Below are positions 27,199 to 34,533 of a DNA stretch of 39,840 nt, piece after piece. Source of the stretch: SXXH01 sp041165735 (GTDB taxonomy: Bacteria; Planctomycetota; UBA1135; GCA-002686595). The stretch spans positions 1 to 39,840 of the forward strand of contig JBKDQQ010000114.1 in NCBI GenBank assembly GCA_046341775.1, read 5' to 3'. Each line of letters starts with the position of its first letter. Within the stretch, counting starts at the first letter, position 1. Both the position numbers and the translations under genes were made by a program. The notes beneath the pieces were generated by a model. It did not search any database. It was given only the letters and a program-made list of their open reading frames with translations, and was not told the DNA's origin.

Positions 27199-28094
27199 GC
27201 GCCGTGGCCGAGCTGCTCGCCTCGATGCTCGCGCCGCGGCTCGACTCGCGCGCGCGGGAGTGGCTGGCGCTGGCTCGCGACGAATGCGCGCGCCTGCCCG
27301 CGCGGCCCGAGGCGCGCTTCCCGACCCTCGTCTCGCTGGCTTCGCGCAAGGTGCCGCGCGGCGCGCTCGAGCCCTCCTCCGCCGATCGCGACCGGGCGCG
27401 CGAACTGGTTCCGGGATGGAATCCCGAGCGCTGGAGCACCCTCGACGCCGCGCGCGCGCTGCTCGTCCTGTCGCGCGCCCACCTCGAGGGGCCGGAAGGC
27501 GTGGCGATCCTCGACGAGGTCTTTCGCCACGCCGACGTGGGCGAGTTGTGCGCGTTGCATCGCTCCCTGCAGCTCCTGCCCGGCGACGCGCGCTTCGCGT
27601 GGCGCGCCGGCGAGGGCTGCCGCTCCTCGATGAGCGCGGTCTACGAGGCCGCGGCCTGCGACACGGGACTGCCCTTCGCGCGCTTCGACGACCTCGCTTG
27701 GCGCCAACTGGTGGTCAAGGCCCTCTTCGTCGGCGCGCCCGTGGCGCGCATCCATGGACTCGACCGGCGCCTCGACGCTGAACTGGCGCGCATGGTGCTG
27801 GACCTCGTCGACGAGCGTCGCAGCGCCGGCCGCGGCATCCCGCCCGGCGCGTGGGCCTGCCTCGGCGCGCACGGTGGCGCGCGCGCGAGGGAGTCGATGG
27901 CGCGCGAACTCGCGATCGGCCACCCGGCCGGCCGCGCCGGCGCGATCCTCGGACTCGCGCGCGCCGGACACATGGACCTCGTCGCCGCGCACGAGGCCGG
28001 TGGCGAAGCGGATCCCGTCGTGCTGGATGCCATGGCGCGCGCCCGCGCCGGCCGGCCCACCCAGGACGACTACGCCCCGTTGCACGGCTCTTGA
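27195..28094 (+). CDS. eboA: EboA domain protein
   Basis: 299 residues matching the EboA family over most of its length: ARELVPGWNPERWSTLDAAR (68-87), HADVGELCALHRSLQLLPG (112-130), GCRSSMSAVYEAAA (141-154), FDDLAWRQLVVKALFVGAPV (164-183) and LARMVLDLVDERRSAGRGIP. EboA is an alpha-helical protein of unknown biochemistry encoded in the ebo cluster, which in cyanobacteria is needed to bring the scytonemin precursor to the periplasm and which also occurs in some algal plastids and other bacteria. The eboB gene follows after 17 bases. The usual eboC-F genes are not found here. The C-terminal part after about residue 235 is Ala/Arg-rich and diverges. Confidence 0.9.
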   Translation: MSAVAELLASMLAPRLDSRAREWLALARDECARLPARPEARFPTLVSLASRKVPRGALEPSSADRDRARELVPGWNPERWSTLDAARALLVLSRAHLEGPEGVAILDEVFRHADVGELCALHRSLQLLPGDARFAWRAGEGCRSSMSAVYEAAACDTGLPFARFDDLAWRQLVVKALFVGAPVARIHGLDRRLDAELARMVLDLVDERRSAGRGIPPGAWACLGAHGGARARESMARELAIGHPAGRAGAILGLARAGHMDLVAAHEAGGEADPVVLDAMARARAGRPTQDDYAPLHGS

Positions 28095-28111
28095 AGGGCC
28101 CAGGCGCCAAC

Positions 28112-29011
28112 ATGCGATTCTTCGATCCCCACATCCACATGACCAGCCGCACCACCGACGACCTCGAGGCGATGTCGAAGGCGGGGGTGCGCGCCATCAT
28201 CGAACCGGCCTTCTGGCTCGGGCAGCCGCGCACCAGCGTGGGCACCTTCATCGACTACTGGTCGAGCCTCGTGGGTTGGGAGCGCTTCCGCGCCGCGCAG
28301 TTCGGCGTGGCGCACTACTGCGCCATGGGCCTCAACAGCAAGGAGGCCAACGACGAGGGCCTGGCGCGCGAAGTGCTGGCCGAGTTGCCGCGCTTCGCCT
28401 TCAAGGAGGGGGTCGTGGCGATCGGCGAGATCGGCTACGACGAGATCACCAAGGCGGAGGAGAAGGCCTACCAGTGGCAGCTCGAGTTCGCCGTGCAGCA
28501 CGACATGGTCGTCATGGTGCACTCGCCGCACCGCGACAAGAAGAACGGCATCCGGCGTTCGATCGCGGTGGCCAAGGAGTGCGGCCTGCCGATGGAGAAG
28601 CTCGTCATCGACCACAACAACGAGGAGACGGTGCGGGACGTGCTCGACGCGGGCGCTTGGGCGGCCTTCACGATCTACCCCCACACGAAGATGGGCAGCG
28701 AGCGCATGGTCGAGATCGTGCGCCAGCACGGCCCGAACCGCATCATCGTCGACTCCTCCGCGGATTGGGGCGTGAGCGATCCCTTGTCGGTGCCGAAGAC
28801 GGCGCGCCTGATGCTCGAGCGCGGCATCGATCCGCGCGCGGTCGAACTGGCGACCTGGCAGAACGCGCTCGACGCCTACGGACAGTCCGGCCAGATCGAC
28901 GTGGAGGCCCTGCTCAAGACGCCCGTCGTCGACCAGCGCCAGCTCTACCACCAGAACTCCGTGCTGCGCGGCCAGGCTCCGCGCGTCGAGGAAGCGGTTC
29001 CCAACAATTGA
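28112..29011 (+). CDS. eboB: EboB, TatD-family metal-dependent hydrolase
   Basis: 299-residue TIM-barrel hydrolase of the TatD/amidohydrolase superfamily in the EboB subgroup. Metal ligands are visible as DPHIHM (H7, H9), GEIGYDE (E106), VHSPHRDKK (H137), IDHNN (H168) and VDSSADWG (D214/D218). The subgroup signature IEPAFWLGQPRTSVGTFIDY (30-49) is strongly conserved in ebo clusters. The substrate is unknown; the superfamily hydrolyses phosphoester or amide bonds. It follows eboA by 17 bases and precedes the sulfatase-like gene by 34 bases in the same operon. Confidence 0.92.
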   Translation: MRFFDPHIHMTSRTTDDLEAMSKAGVRAIIEPAFWLGQPRTSVGTFIDYWSSLVGWERFRAAQFGVAHYCAMGLNSKEANDEGLAREVLAELPRFAFKEGVVAIGEIGYDEITKAEEKAYQWQLEFAVQHDMVVMVHSPHRDKKNGIRRSIAVAKECGLPMEKLVIDHNNEETVRDVLDAGAWAAFTIYPHTKMGSERMVEIVRQHGPNRIIVDSSADWGVSDPLSVPKTARLMLERGIDPRAVELATWQNALDAYGQSGQIDVEALLKTPVVDQRQLYHQNSVLRGQAPRVEEAVPNN

Positions 29012-29045
29012 AGCCGGCGCGGCTCCGCCGCGCGCCGACCATGCG

Positions 29046-30350
29046 ATGAACGCGACCATCCTGCGACTGCTGCCCGTCCTCGCGTGCCTCGCCGCGTGCT
29101 CCGCGGAGGCGCCTCGCCGCCCGAACATCCTGGTCGTGTCCATCGACACGCTGCGCGCCGACCACCTCGGCTGCTACGGCTACGAACGGCCGACTTCGCC
29201 CGCGATCGACGCCTTCGCCGCGCAGGCGACGGTGTTCGAGGACGCGCACTCCTCGGCTTCCTGGACCCTGCCTTCGTTCGCCAGCTTGTTCACGTCGCTC
29301 TACTCCACCACGCACGGCTGCTGGAAGGTGGACAGCCGGCTCGAGAGCGAGCACGACACGCTGGCGGAGCACTTGCGCGACGCGGGCTGGGACACGTGCC
29401 TCGTCGTGCCGCACATGTTCCTCTCCGGCCAATACGGCCTGCAGCAGGGCTTCACGCACATCGACGACAGCCTCGTGCGCACCGCCATCGAGTCCAACAA
29501 GGTCGTCAGCTCGCCGGCGATGACGGAGAAGGCCATCTCGTGGCTGGAGCGCAAGCAGGGCAGCCCCGACGATTCGCCCTTCTTCCTGTGGGTGCACTAC
29601 TTCGATCCGCACGACCTCTACCTGCCGCACGAGGGGATCAGCGAGCAGTTCGGGACCACCGAGGAGATCGACCTGTACGACGGCGAGATCCGCTTCGTCG
29701 ACATGCACGTGGGGCGCCTGCTGGCGCGCGCGAAGGAGCTGTTCGGCGACGAGGTGGTCGTGGCGATCGTCGCCGACCACGGCGAGGAGTTCGGCGAGCA
29801 CGGGCACAAGCGCCACGGCTACTCGCTCTACCAGGAGGCGGTGCACATCCCGTTCATCCTGGACGCGCCGGGATTCGGGCCCGCGCGCGTGCCGGATCTC
29901 GTCTCGAACATCGACTTCATGCCGACGATCCTCGAACTCGCGGGCGTCGCGCCGCGCGGGCGCATGGAAGGCCGCAGCCTTGTTCCGCTCCTGCGCGGCG
30001 AGTCCTTGCCGGCGCGCGGCGCGCTGTCGGAGGTGCGCTGGCACGACGACCAGGACATGCGCTGCTGGCGCGAGGAGGATTGGAAGCTCCACGAAGACCG
30101 TTCGCACGGCCAGGAGCGCGACGAGCTGTACGACCTCTCCGCCGACCCGCGCGAAAGGACCAACCTCCTCGAGCGGCGCGACGATGTGCTGCAGCGCCTG
30201 CGCACGGGGCTGGGCCACGCGCTGGGCGTCGCGCTGCAACTGTCGAAGCTCTATCCGCAGCCGCGGCGCTACCAACCGTCCCCCGGGGACGCCGCGCGGC
30301 TCGGCGCGCTGGGCTACGCGGAGGACGCCGTGGGGGGGGACGGCAAGTGA
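29046..30350 (+). CDS. sulfatase-like lipoprotein of the alkaline phosphatase superfamily
   Basis: 434 residues. A lipobox CLAAC (Cys18) predicts membrane anchoring. The fold is seen as NILVVSIDTLRADHLGCYGY (27-46, metal ligands D34 and D40 region), FFLWVHYFDPHDLYLPH, VDMHVGRLL and VVAIVADHGEEFGEHGHKRH for the second metal site, ending with ELYDLSADPRERTNLLE. At the nucleophile position the protein reads SWTLPSFAS: the formylglycine Cys/Ser is Thr74 and the following Arg is Phe78. It may therefore use threonine like phospho-transferases of this superfamily and be a phosphodiesterase, transferase or inactive relative rather than a true sulfatase. It is fifth in the ebo-type operon; the next gene overlaps its stop. 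Confidence 0.85.
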   Translation: MNATILRLLPVLACLAACSAEAPRRPNILVVSIDTLRADHLGCYGYERPTSPAIDAFAAQATVFEDAHSSASWTLPSFASLFTSLYSTTHGCWKVDSRLESEHDTLAEHLRDAGWDTCLVVPHMFLSGQYGLQQGFTHIDDSLVRTAIESNKVVSSPAMTEKAISWLERKQGSPDDSPFFLWVHYFDPHDLYLPHEGISEQFGTTEEIDLYDGEIRFVDMHVGRLLARAKELFGDEVVVAIVADHGEEFGEHGHKRHGYSLYQEAVHIPFILDAPGFGPARVPDLVSNIDFMPTILELAGVAPRGRMEGRSLVPLLRGESLPARGALSEVRWHDDQDMRCWREEDWKLHEDRSHGQERDELYDLSADPRERTNLLERRDDVLQRLRTGLGHALGVALQLSKLYPQPRRYQPSPGDAARLGALGYAEDAVGGDGK

Positions 30351-30871
30351 CGCGCCGCCTCCCGCCCCAAGCGCGCCTCCTCGGCGCCTGCCTGTGCGCC
30401 GCGTCGCTCGCCGCCTGCGGCGACGTCGAGACGCGCCGCACGCGCCATCCCGACGGCAGCCCATGGACCGAGCAGCGCTTCGAGGGCGGCAAGGCCAACG
30501 GACCGCTGCGCGTGTGGCACGCGGACGGGAAGCTCGCCAGGGAGGGCGGCTTCGTCGACGGCCACATGCACGGCGAGTGGCGCACCTTCGAGGCCGATGG
30601 GCGACCCTTGCTCGAGGCGCGCTACGAGCGGGGGCAGATGGACGGGCCGTGGCTCGAGTACTGGCCTTCGGGCAAGTTGCGCACCAAGGGCCAGTACCGC
30701 GGCGGGCTGCCCGACGGGTTGTGGGAGGAGTACTTCGAAACCGGGGTCAAGGCGCGCGAGGGCGCCTTCCAGGGCGGCGAGAAGCACGGGCTGTGGACGG
30801 GTTGGAACCCGGACGGCACGGTGCAGGGCACCGCGCGCTACGAGGACGGGCGCTACATGGGGCGGCGCTGA
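30347..30871 (+). CDS. MORN-like repeat lipoprotein (YwqK-like)
   Basis: 174 residues from a GTG overlapping the sulfatase stop. The signal peptide ends in a lipobox (LAAC, near residue 24). The mature protein consists of five to six repeats of about 22 residues of the MORN/YwqK type: GPLRVWHADGKLAREGGFVD, GEWRTFEADGRPLLEARYER, GPWLEYWPSGKLRTKGQYRG, GLWEEYFETGVKAREGAFQG and GLWTGWNPDGTVQGTARYED. In databases such proteins are often named YwqK family antitoxin, but there is no toxin partner here and the lipid anchor argues for an envelope role. It is the last gene of the operon. Confidence 0.85.
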   Translation: MTRRLPPQARLLGACLCAASLAACGDVETRRTRHPDGSPWTEQRFEGGKANGPLRVWHADGKLAREGGFVDGHMHGEWRTFEADGRPLLEARYERGQMDGPWLEYWPSGKLRTKGQYRGGLPDGLWEEYFETGVKAREGAFQGGEKHGLWTGWNPDGTVQGTARYEDGRYMGRR

Positions 30872-30906
30872 GGCGCCTTCGGCCGCCTGTCGCTCGCAGG
30901 GGGGGG

Positions 30907-30926
30907 TCGGACATGCCAATGTCCGA
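30907..30926. terminator. perfect stem-loop between the ebo-type operon and the tRNA gene
   Basis: TCGGACAT and ATGTCCGA are perfect 8-base arms around the loop GCCA, 35 bases after the last operon stop and 5 bases before the proposed -35 of the tRNA. No T-tract follows (GTGGATT). It could end the operon transcript or act as a processing or regulatory site. Confidence 0.45.
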
Positions 30927-30931
30927 GTGGA

Positions 30932-30959
30932 TTGACGCACTCCCCGCCATGGCAAGACT
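30932..30959 (+). promoter_or_regulatory. putative promoter of the tRNA gene
   Basis: TTGACG at 30932-30937 matches the -35 consensus at five of six bases. With a 16-base spacer the -10 would be AAGACT (30954-30959, three of six matches). Transcription would then start close to 30966, just before the tRNA 5' end at 30968. The weak -10 keeps confidence low. Confidence 0.4.
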
Positions 30960-30967
30960 CCTGCAGC

Positions 30968-31043
30968 GGGGCAGTAGCCTAATCTGGTTGTTGGCAGTCG
31001 GCTTATATCCGACGTATTGCGGGTTCAAATCCCGTCTGCCCTA
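30968..31043 (+). tRNA. tRNA-Ile, anticodon UAU
   Basis: 76 bases folding into a full cloverleaf. The acceptor stem is GGGGCAG with CTGCCCT (one terminal G-T pair) and discriminator A31043. The D arm is GCC(T)...GGC with GG in the loop. The anticodon stem is GTCGG/CCGAC around loop CTTATAT (31002-31008), giving anticodon TAT at 31004-31006. The variable loop is GTATT, and the T stem GCGGG/CCCGT encloses loop TTCAAAT. CCA is not encoded. UAU reads AUA. Most bacteria instead use a CAU tRNA modified to lysidine, so this isoacceptor is uncommon. Base composition is clearly lower in GC than the flanks, as usual for tRNAs. The next gene converges 17 bases away. Confidence 0.88.
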
Positions 31044-31060
31044 CTCGCACGCGCTCGACA

Positions 31061-31969
31061 TCAGAGTCGCAACAGGCGGCGCGCGTTGCCCGAGAAGATC
31101 GCTTCCGCGTCCGCGTCGCTCGCGCCCGCCGCGAGAAGCGCCGCGCGGTGTTCCGCGGCCCGGTCCGCGCGCCATCCGGCCGGGAAGACATTGCTGTCGG
31201 ATCCGAAGAGGACCCTCCCGGCGCCGAAGCAGGCCAAGGTCGAGCGGTACACGGCGGCCAGTTCGAGCGGCGGGCAGGCGGTGGACATCCACGCGTTCGA
31301 CGAACTGGTGTCGACCACGATGTTGCCGCACTGCATGCCGGCCATCAGCGTCTCCCTCAGGAAACCCGCGCCGAAGTGGGGCACCACGAAGGTGCAGCGC
31401 CCGGCCGCGTTGGCGGCCGCGACGAGGTGCAGCGGGTTCGCCAGGGACACGTCGTGCGTGCGCGGCAGTCCCAGCAGGTCGCGCATCTTGACGACGAACA
31501 AGCCGCAATGCACGTAGGCGATGGCGGAGTGCGCGTCGAGCACCGCCCAGAGCTCGCGCGCCTTGTCTCCGTCGATGGCGAAGCGGTGCAGCGCCGGGAA
31601 GCACAGCACGCCCTTGATCGCCCCCTTCGACAGCAGCTCGTCGACCTTCTGCGGCACGCCCTCGACGAGCGGATTCACCAACGCCATCGCGCTGACGCGG
31701 CCCTTGGACGCGGCGGCCGCGGCGGCCACCACCGGCGTCTCCTCGGGCACGCTGCCGAAGGCCACGACATGGTCCACCTGGTGGCGGTCGAGCTCCGCGA
31801 GCCAGCGCGCGCGATGCGCCTCGTGGTCCGCCGAGGGCGGCTCGATGCCGGCCTTGCGCGCCACGAGTTCGAGCTTCTCCGCCACCGTGCCCGGGAGCGG
31901 CGACTGCGCCGCCAGCGTCTCGAAGTAGGTGCGCGAGAACCAGTGCGTGTGGAAGTCGACGAGGCCCAT
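31061..31969 (-). CDS. amidohydrolase family protein (ACMSD-like)
   Basis: 302-residue TIM-barrel hydrolase of the amidohydrolase-2 group. Metal-site residues are visible: DFHTHW (H7, H9), YVHCG (H154), VVPHFGAG (H198) and LFGSDSN (D258), the order found in aminocarboxymuconate-semialdehyde decarboxylase-like enzymes that decarboxylate or hydrate small acids. The lysine typical of carboxylated-Lys subtypes is not evident. The ATG at 31969 lies 6 bases after a GCTAGGAT box without ribosome site, suggesting a leaderless mRNA. The substrate is unknown; the neighbours (tRNA, methyltransferase) give no hint. Confidence 0.85.
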   Translation of the reverse strand: MGLVDFHTHWFSRTYFETLAAQSPLPGTVAEKLELVARKAGIEPPSADHEAHRARWLAELDRHQVDHVVAFGSVPEETPVVAAAAAASKGRVSAMALVNPLVEGVPQKVDELLSKGAIKGVLCFPALHRFAIDGDKARELWAVLDAHSAIAYVHCGLFVVKMRDLLGLPRTHDVSLANPLHLVAAANAAGRCTFVVPHFGAGFLRETLMAGMQCGNIVVDTSSSNAWMSTACPPLELAAVYRSTLACFGAGRVLFGSDSNVFPAGWRADRAAEHRAALLAAGASDADAEAIFSGNARRLLRL

Positions 31970-31975
31970 GCCCGC

Positions 31976-31983
31976 ATCCTAGC
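31976..31983 (-). promoter_or_regulatory. putative -10 element (GCTAGGAT) of the amidohydrolase gene
   Basis: Minus-strand GCTAGGAT ends 6 bases before the ATG at 31969, the same spacing as at 16645-16652 and 32902-32909. The transcript would start at or beside the ATG. Confidence 0.5.
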
Positions 31984-32064
31984 TTCGCGCGTCGCGCCGC
32001 GGCGCCTCCAGCACGCGGAGTCCGGCGCGCGACGCGCGGATCCGCTCGCCGCCCCCGCGCGGTT

Positions 32065-32895
32065 TCAGCCTTCGCGCAGGCTGCGCCACAGGCCGTGCAG
32101 GCGCGCCTTGGGGCCGAGCACGTGGAAGGGCGATCCGCCGCGCACCCCGTACAAGTCGAGTCCGCCCTTGACCGGGTCGCGCGCCAGCGCCTGGCGCAGG
32201 ATGCGCGCGGCATCCATCGGATAGGGGGCGGCCGTGGCCTTGCCCAGCACGAAGCCCTCGGCCTCGAGCAGTCGCAGCAGCTCCTCGGGCTTGGCGCCGC
32301 GCAACGCGTAGGGCCAGAACTCGATCAGCAGCGCGAGGCGCGGCGACGCCGCCAAGGTGCGCGGCATCCCGCGCAGCGCGTGCCATTCGGATCCTTGCGT
32401 GTCGATCTTCGCCACGTCGAAGCCGCCCTCGACGACGTCGTCGACGCGCTCCACGCGGATCTCGAGCGCCTGCGCCCCCGCCATGTCGCCCGGTCGATCG
32501 TCGGCGATGCGGTTGTCGCCGCGGTTCTTCGCGGCGAGGTGGATGGTCGCCGTCCCGCGCGCGGAGCCGGCCGCGCACTCGTGCACCACCGCGGAGCCGG
32601 CGCCGTGCCGCATGGCGCGCTCGATGTTGCGGCGCGCGATGGCGGCGATCCCGGGGATGGGTTCGAATGACTCGACGCGCGCGCCCGCGAGCACGCCCTG
32701 CACGGCGAACCAGCCGATGTTGGCCCCGAGGTCCAACGCGCGCGCGCCAGGCCGCAGGTGCGCGCGGAACAGCCGCGTCTCGTGGTCCTCCCAGCCGCCG
32801 CGCGCGATCGCCGGACCGATCACGGAGTCGTCGGCCAGCACCTCGAACTCGCACGGCAGGGCCGGGCTCGCCACCATCCTCGTCTCGAACGCCAC
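32065..32895 (-). CDS. FkbM family methyltransferase
   Basis: 276-residue SAM-dependent methyltransferase of the FkbM type, which methylates hydroxyl groups of polyketides, glycolipids or sugars. The Rossmann motif I is ALDLGANIGWFA (53-64), followed by ESFEPIPGIAAIARRNIE (motif II acidic Glu/Pro), then VAKIDTQGSEWHALRGM (FkbM hallmark KIDxQGxE) and LALLIEFWPYAL. The start is GTG at 32895, 6 bases after a GCTAGACT box; an ATG at residue 7 is possible. It is divergent from the QueD-like gene. The gene lies in a region with glycosyltransferases and an exporter, so a cell-surface glycan substrate is plausible but unproven. Confidence 0.88.
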   Translation of the reverse strand: MAFETRMVASPALPCEFEVLADDSVIGPAIARGGWEDHETRLFRAHLRPGARALDLGANIGWFAVQGVLAGARVESFEPIPGIAAIARRNIERAMRHGAGSAVVHECAAGSARGTATIHLAAKNRGDNRIADDRPGDMAGAQALEIRVERVDDVVEGGFDVAKIDTQGSEWHALRGMPRTLAASPRLALLIEFWPYALRGAKPEELLRLLEAEGFVLGKATAAPYPMDAARILRQALARDPVKGGLDLYGVRGGSPFHVLGPKARLHGLWRSLREG

Positions 32896-32901
32896 GCGGG
32901 A

Positions 32902-32909
32902 AGTCTAGC
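32902..32909 (-). promoter_or_regulatory. putative -10 element (GCTAGACT) of the FkbM gene
   Basis: Minus-strand GCTAGACT lies 6 bases before the GTG at 32895 and is identical to the boxes before 20, 16619 (minus) and 39427. Confidence 0.5.
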
Positions 32910-32928
32910 GCGCGGAGGGTCCGGGGAC

Positions 32929-32936
32929 GCTACCCT
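32929..32936 (+). promoter_or_regulatory. putative -10 element (GCTACCCT) of the QueD-like gene
   Basis: GCTACCCT lies 44 bases before the ATG at 32981. This gene has a conventional leader with purine-rich ribosome-site candidates (GGGAGG at 32962-32967, AAGG at 32970-32973), unlike its divergent neighbour. Confidence 0.4.
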
Positions 32937-32980
32937 GCCCGCGCCGCATCCGCCGTCCCGCGGGAGGCGAAGGCATCCGC

Positions 32981-33484
32981 ATGGAACGCTGGTCGATCGA
33001 TCTCGCCAAGGAGTACTTCAAGTTCTCCGCGGCCCACTTCCTCATCTTCCCCGACGGCAGCGCGGAGCGCATGCACGGCCACAACTACCAGGTGACCGCC
33101 GAGATCGAGGCGGCCCTGACCCGCCACGGCCTCGTCTTGGACTTCAAGATGGCCAAGCCGGTCGTGCGCGAGATGTGCGACGAGCTCGACGAGCACTTCC
33201 TGCTGCCGGCCGAGCACCCCGTGCTGCAGCACGGCCTGCGCGAGGACGGCGTCATGGAGGTGCGCTACCTCGATCGGTACTACGCCCTGCCCGCCGAGGA
33301 CGTGGTCGTGTTGCCGATCAACAACAGCTCGTCCGAGAACCTGGCGACGTGGTTCGGGCGCGAACTGATGCGGCGCCTGCGCTTGCGCTTCGAGGACGTG
33401 GACTTCCGCGCGCTGCGCGTCTCGGTCGAGGAGACCCGCGGCCAGCGCGGGGTCTACCACTACTCCGCCGGGGAAGGCGCCTGA
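32981..33484 (+). CDS. 6-pyruvoyl-tetrahydropterin synthase/QueD-like protein, catalytic Cys missing
   Basis: 167 residues of the PTPS/QueD (T-fold) family, which acts on dihydroneopterin triphosphate in queuosine, biopterin or folate pathways. Zn ligands are clear: FSAAHF (H19) and MHGHNYQV (H32, H34). Also present are LDFKMAK, INNSSSENLATWFG (like NPTAENIA) and the end glutamate in VSVEET (E150/E151). The catalytic Cys that normally lies four residues before the first His of HGH is Ala28 here, and the Asp-His pair reads LDEHFL with a shifted His. Either the protein does another T-fold reaction or a different residue serves as acid/base. It ends 5 bases before the ABC ATPase start, hinting at one operon with the exporter. 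Confidence 0.82.
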   Translation: MERWSIDLAKEYFKFSAAHFLIFPDGSAERMHGHNYQVTAEIEAALTRHGLVLDFKMAKPVVREMCDELDEHFLLPAEHPVLQHGLREDGVMEVRYLDRYYALPAEDVVVLPINNSSSENLATWFGRELMRRLRLRFEDVDFRALRVSVEETRGQRGVYHYSAGEGA

Positions 33485-33489
33485 GCGGC

Positions 33490-34533
33490 GTGGGATCGGA
33501 GGTGGACCGGCGGCCTGCGGCGCCCGGCGCGGCGCCCGTGCTGGAGGCGCGCGCCCTGCGCAAGGTGTTCCGCACCAGCGTGCGCGAGGAAGGGCTCCTC
33601 GGCTTCCTCAAGAGCCTCGTGGCGCGTCGGCACCGCGAGATGGTCGCGCTCGAGGGCATCGACCTCGTCGTGGGCCGCGGAGAATTCGTCGGCTTGATCG
33701 GCGCGAACGGGGCGGGCAAGACCACCTTGGTGAAGCTCCTCGCCGGCATCGTTCCGGCGACCTCCGGCGAGGCGCGTCTCCTGTCGCGCGACAGCTTCCA
33801 CCTGCGCGACGAGGAGAAGGCGCGCCTGTCGCTGGTCATGGGCCAGCGCTCGCAATTGTGGTGGGACATCCCCGCCATCGACAGCTTCAACCTGCTGCGC
33901 GAGATCTACCGCGTGCCGCGCCGGGACTTCGAGGCGCGCTTGTCGCGCTTCGCCGCGCGCCTCGAGGTGGCGGACAAGCTGGAGACGCAGCTGCGCCACT
34001 TGTCGCTCGGCCAGCGCATGAAGATGGAGATCATCGGGGCGTTCCTGCACGACCCCGAGGTGGTGTTCCTCGACGAACCCACGATCGGACTGGACCTCGT
34101 GTCGCGCGAGACGATCCGGCGCTTCCTCGTCGAGCACAACAGGGAACGCGGCGCCACCATCGTGCTGACCAGCCACGACATCGAGGACATCGAGGCCACC
34201 TGCAAGCGCCTCGTGATCCTGGAGAAGGGGCGCGTGCTGCACGACGGCGACATCGTCGCCCTCGCTCACGACCTGACCAGCGAGCGGCGCATCGAGGTGC
34301 ACCTCGAACCTTCCGCCCCCGAGCCCGATCCCGCCGCCCTGCCGCTCGCCGAGCACGGGGCGCGCCTCGCCGGGCGGGGCCAGCACTCGCTCGCGTTCAT
34401 CCTGCCGGCCGCGCGCAGCCAGGCCTTCGTGCGCATGCTGTTCGGAAGGCTGGCCGTGCGCGACCTCGCGGTCGAGCGCCGCCCGCTCGAGGACCTCGTC
34501 AAGCAGATCTTCTCCGGGGAGCGTCGACCGTGA
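33490..34533 (+). CDS. ABC-2 type exporter, ATP-binding protein
   Basis: 347-residue ATPase. Walker A GANGAGKTT (71-79), Q-loop MGQRSQLWWDIP, signature LSLGQRMKMEI (171-181), Walker B VVFLDEPTIGLD (191-202) and H-loop TSHDIED (H229) are all intact. The Q-loop with QLWWD and the LSLGQRMKME signature are typical of the group that pairs with two unlike ABC-2 permeases of about 270 residues, including exporters described for viologens. The C-terminal 100 residues form a regulatory-type domain. The start is GTG 33490; GTG 33502 is an alternative. The stop overlaps the permease start by four bases. Confidence 0.93.
   Translation: MGSEVDRRPAAPGAAPVLEARALRKVFRTSVREEGLLGFLKSLVARRHREMVALEGIDLVVGRGEFVGLIGANGAGKTTLVKLLAGIVPATSGEARLLSRDSFHLRDEEKARLSLVMGQRSQLWWDIPAIDSFNLLREIYRVPRRDFEARLSRFAARLEVADKLETQLRHLSLGQRMKMEIIGAFLHDPEVVFLDEPTIGLDLVSRETIRRFLVEHNRERGATIVLTSHDIEDIEATCKRLVILEKGRVLHDGDIVALAHDLTSERRIEVHLEPSAPEPDPAALPLAEHGARLAGRGQHSLAFILPAARSQAFVRMLFGRLAVRDLAVERRPLEDLVKQIFSGERRP

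Noticed and set aside
29046..30350. EboF assignment for the sulfatase-like gene
   Set aside because: The superfamily agrees, but the motifs are those of sulfatase-like lipoproteins rather than the nucleotide pyrophosphatase type of EboF. It is left as an open comparison only.
30347..30871. Toxin-antitoxin role for the YwqK-like protein
   Set aside because: There is no toxin gene next to it and it has a lipobox; the MORN-like repeats alone do not support the name.
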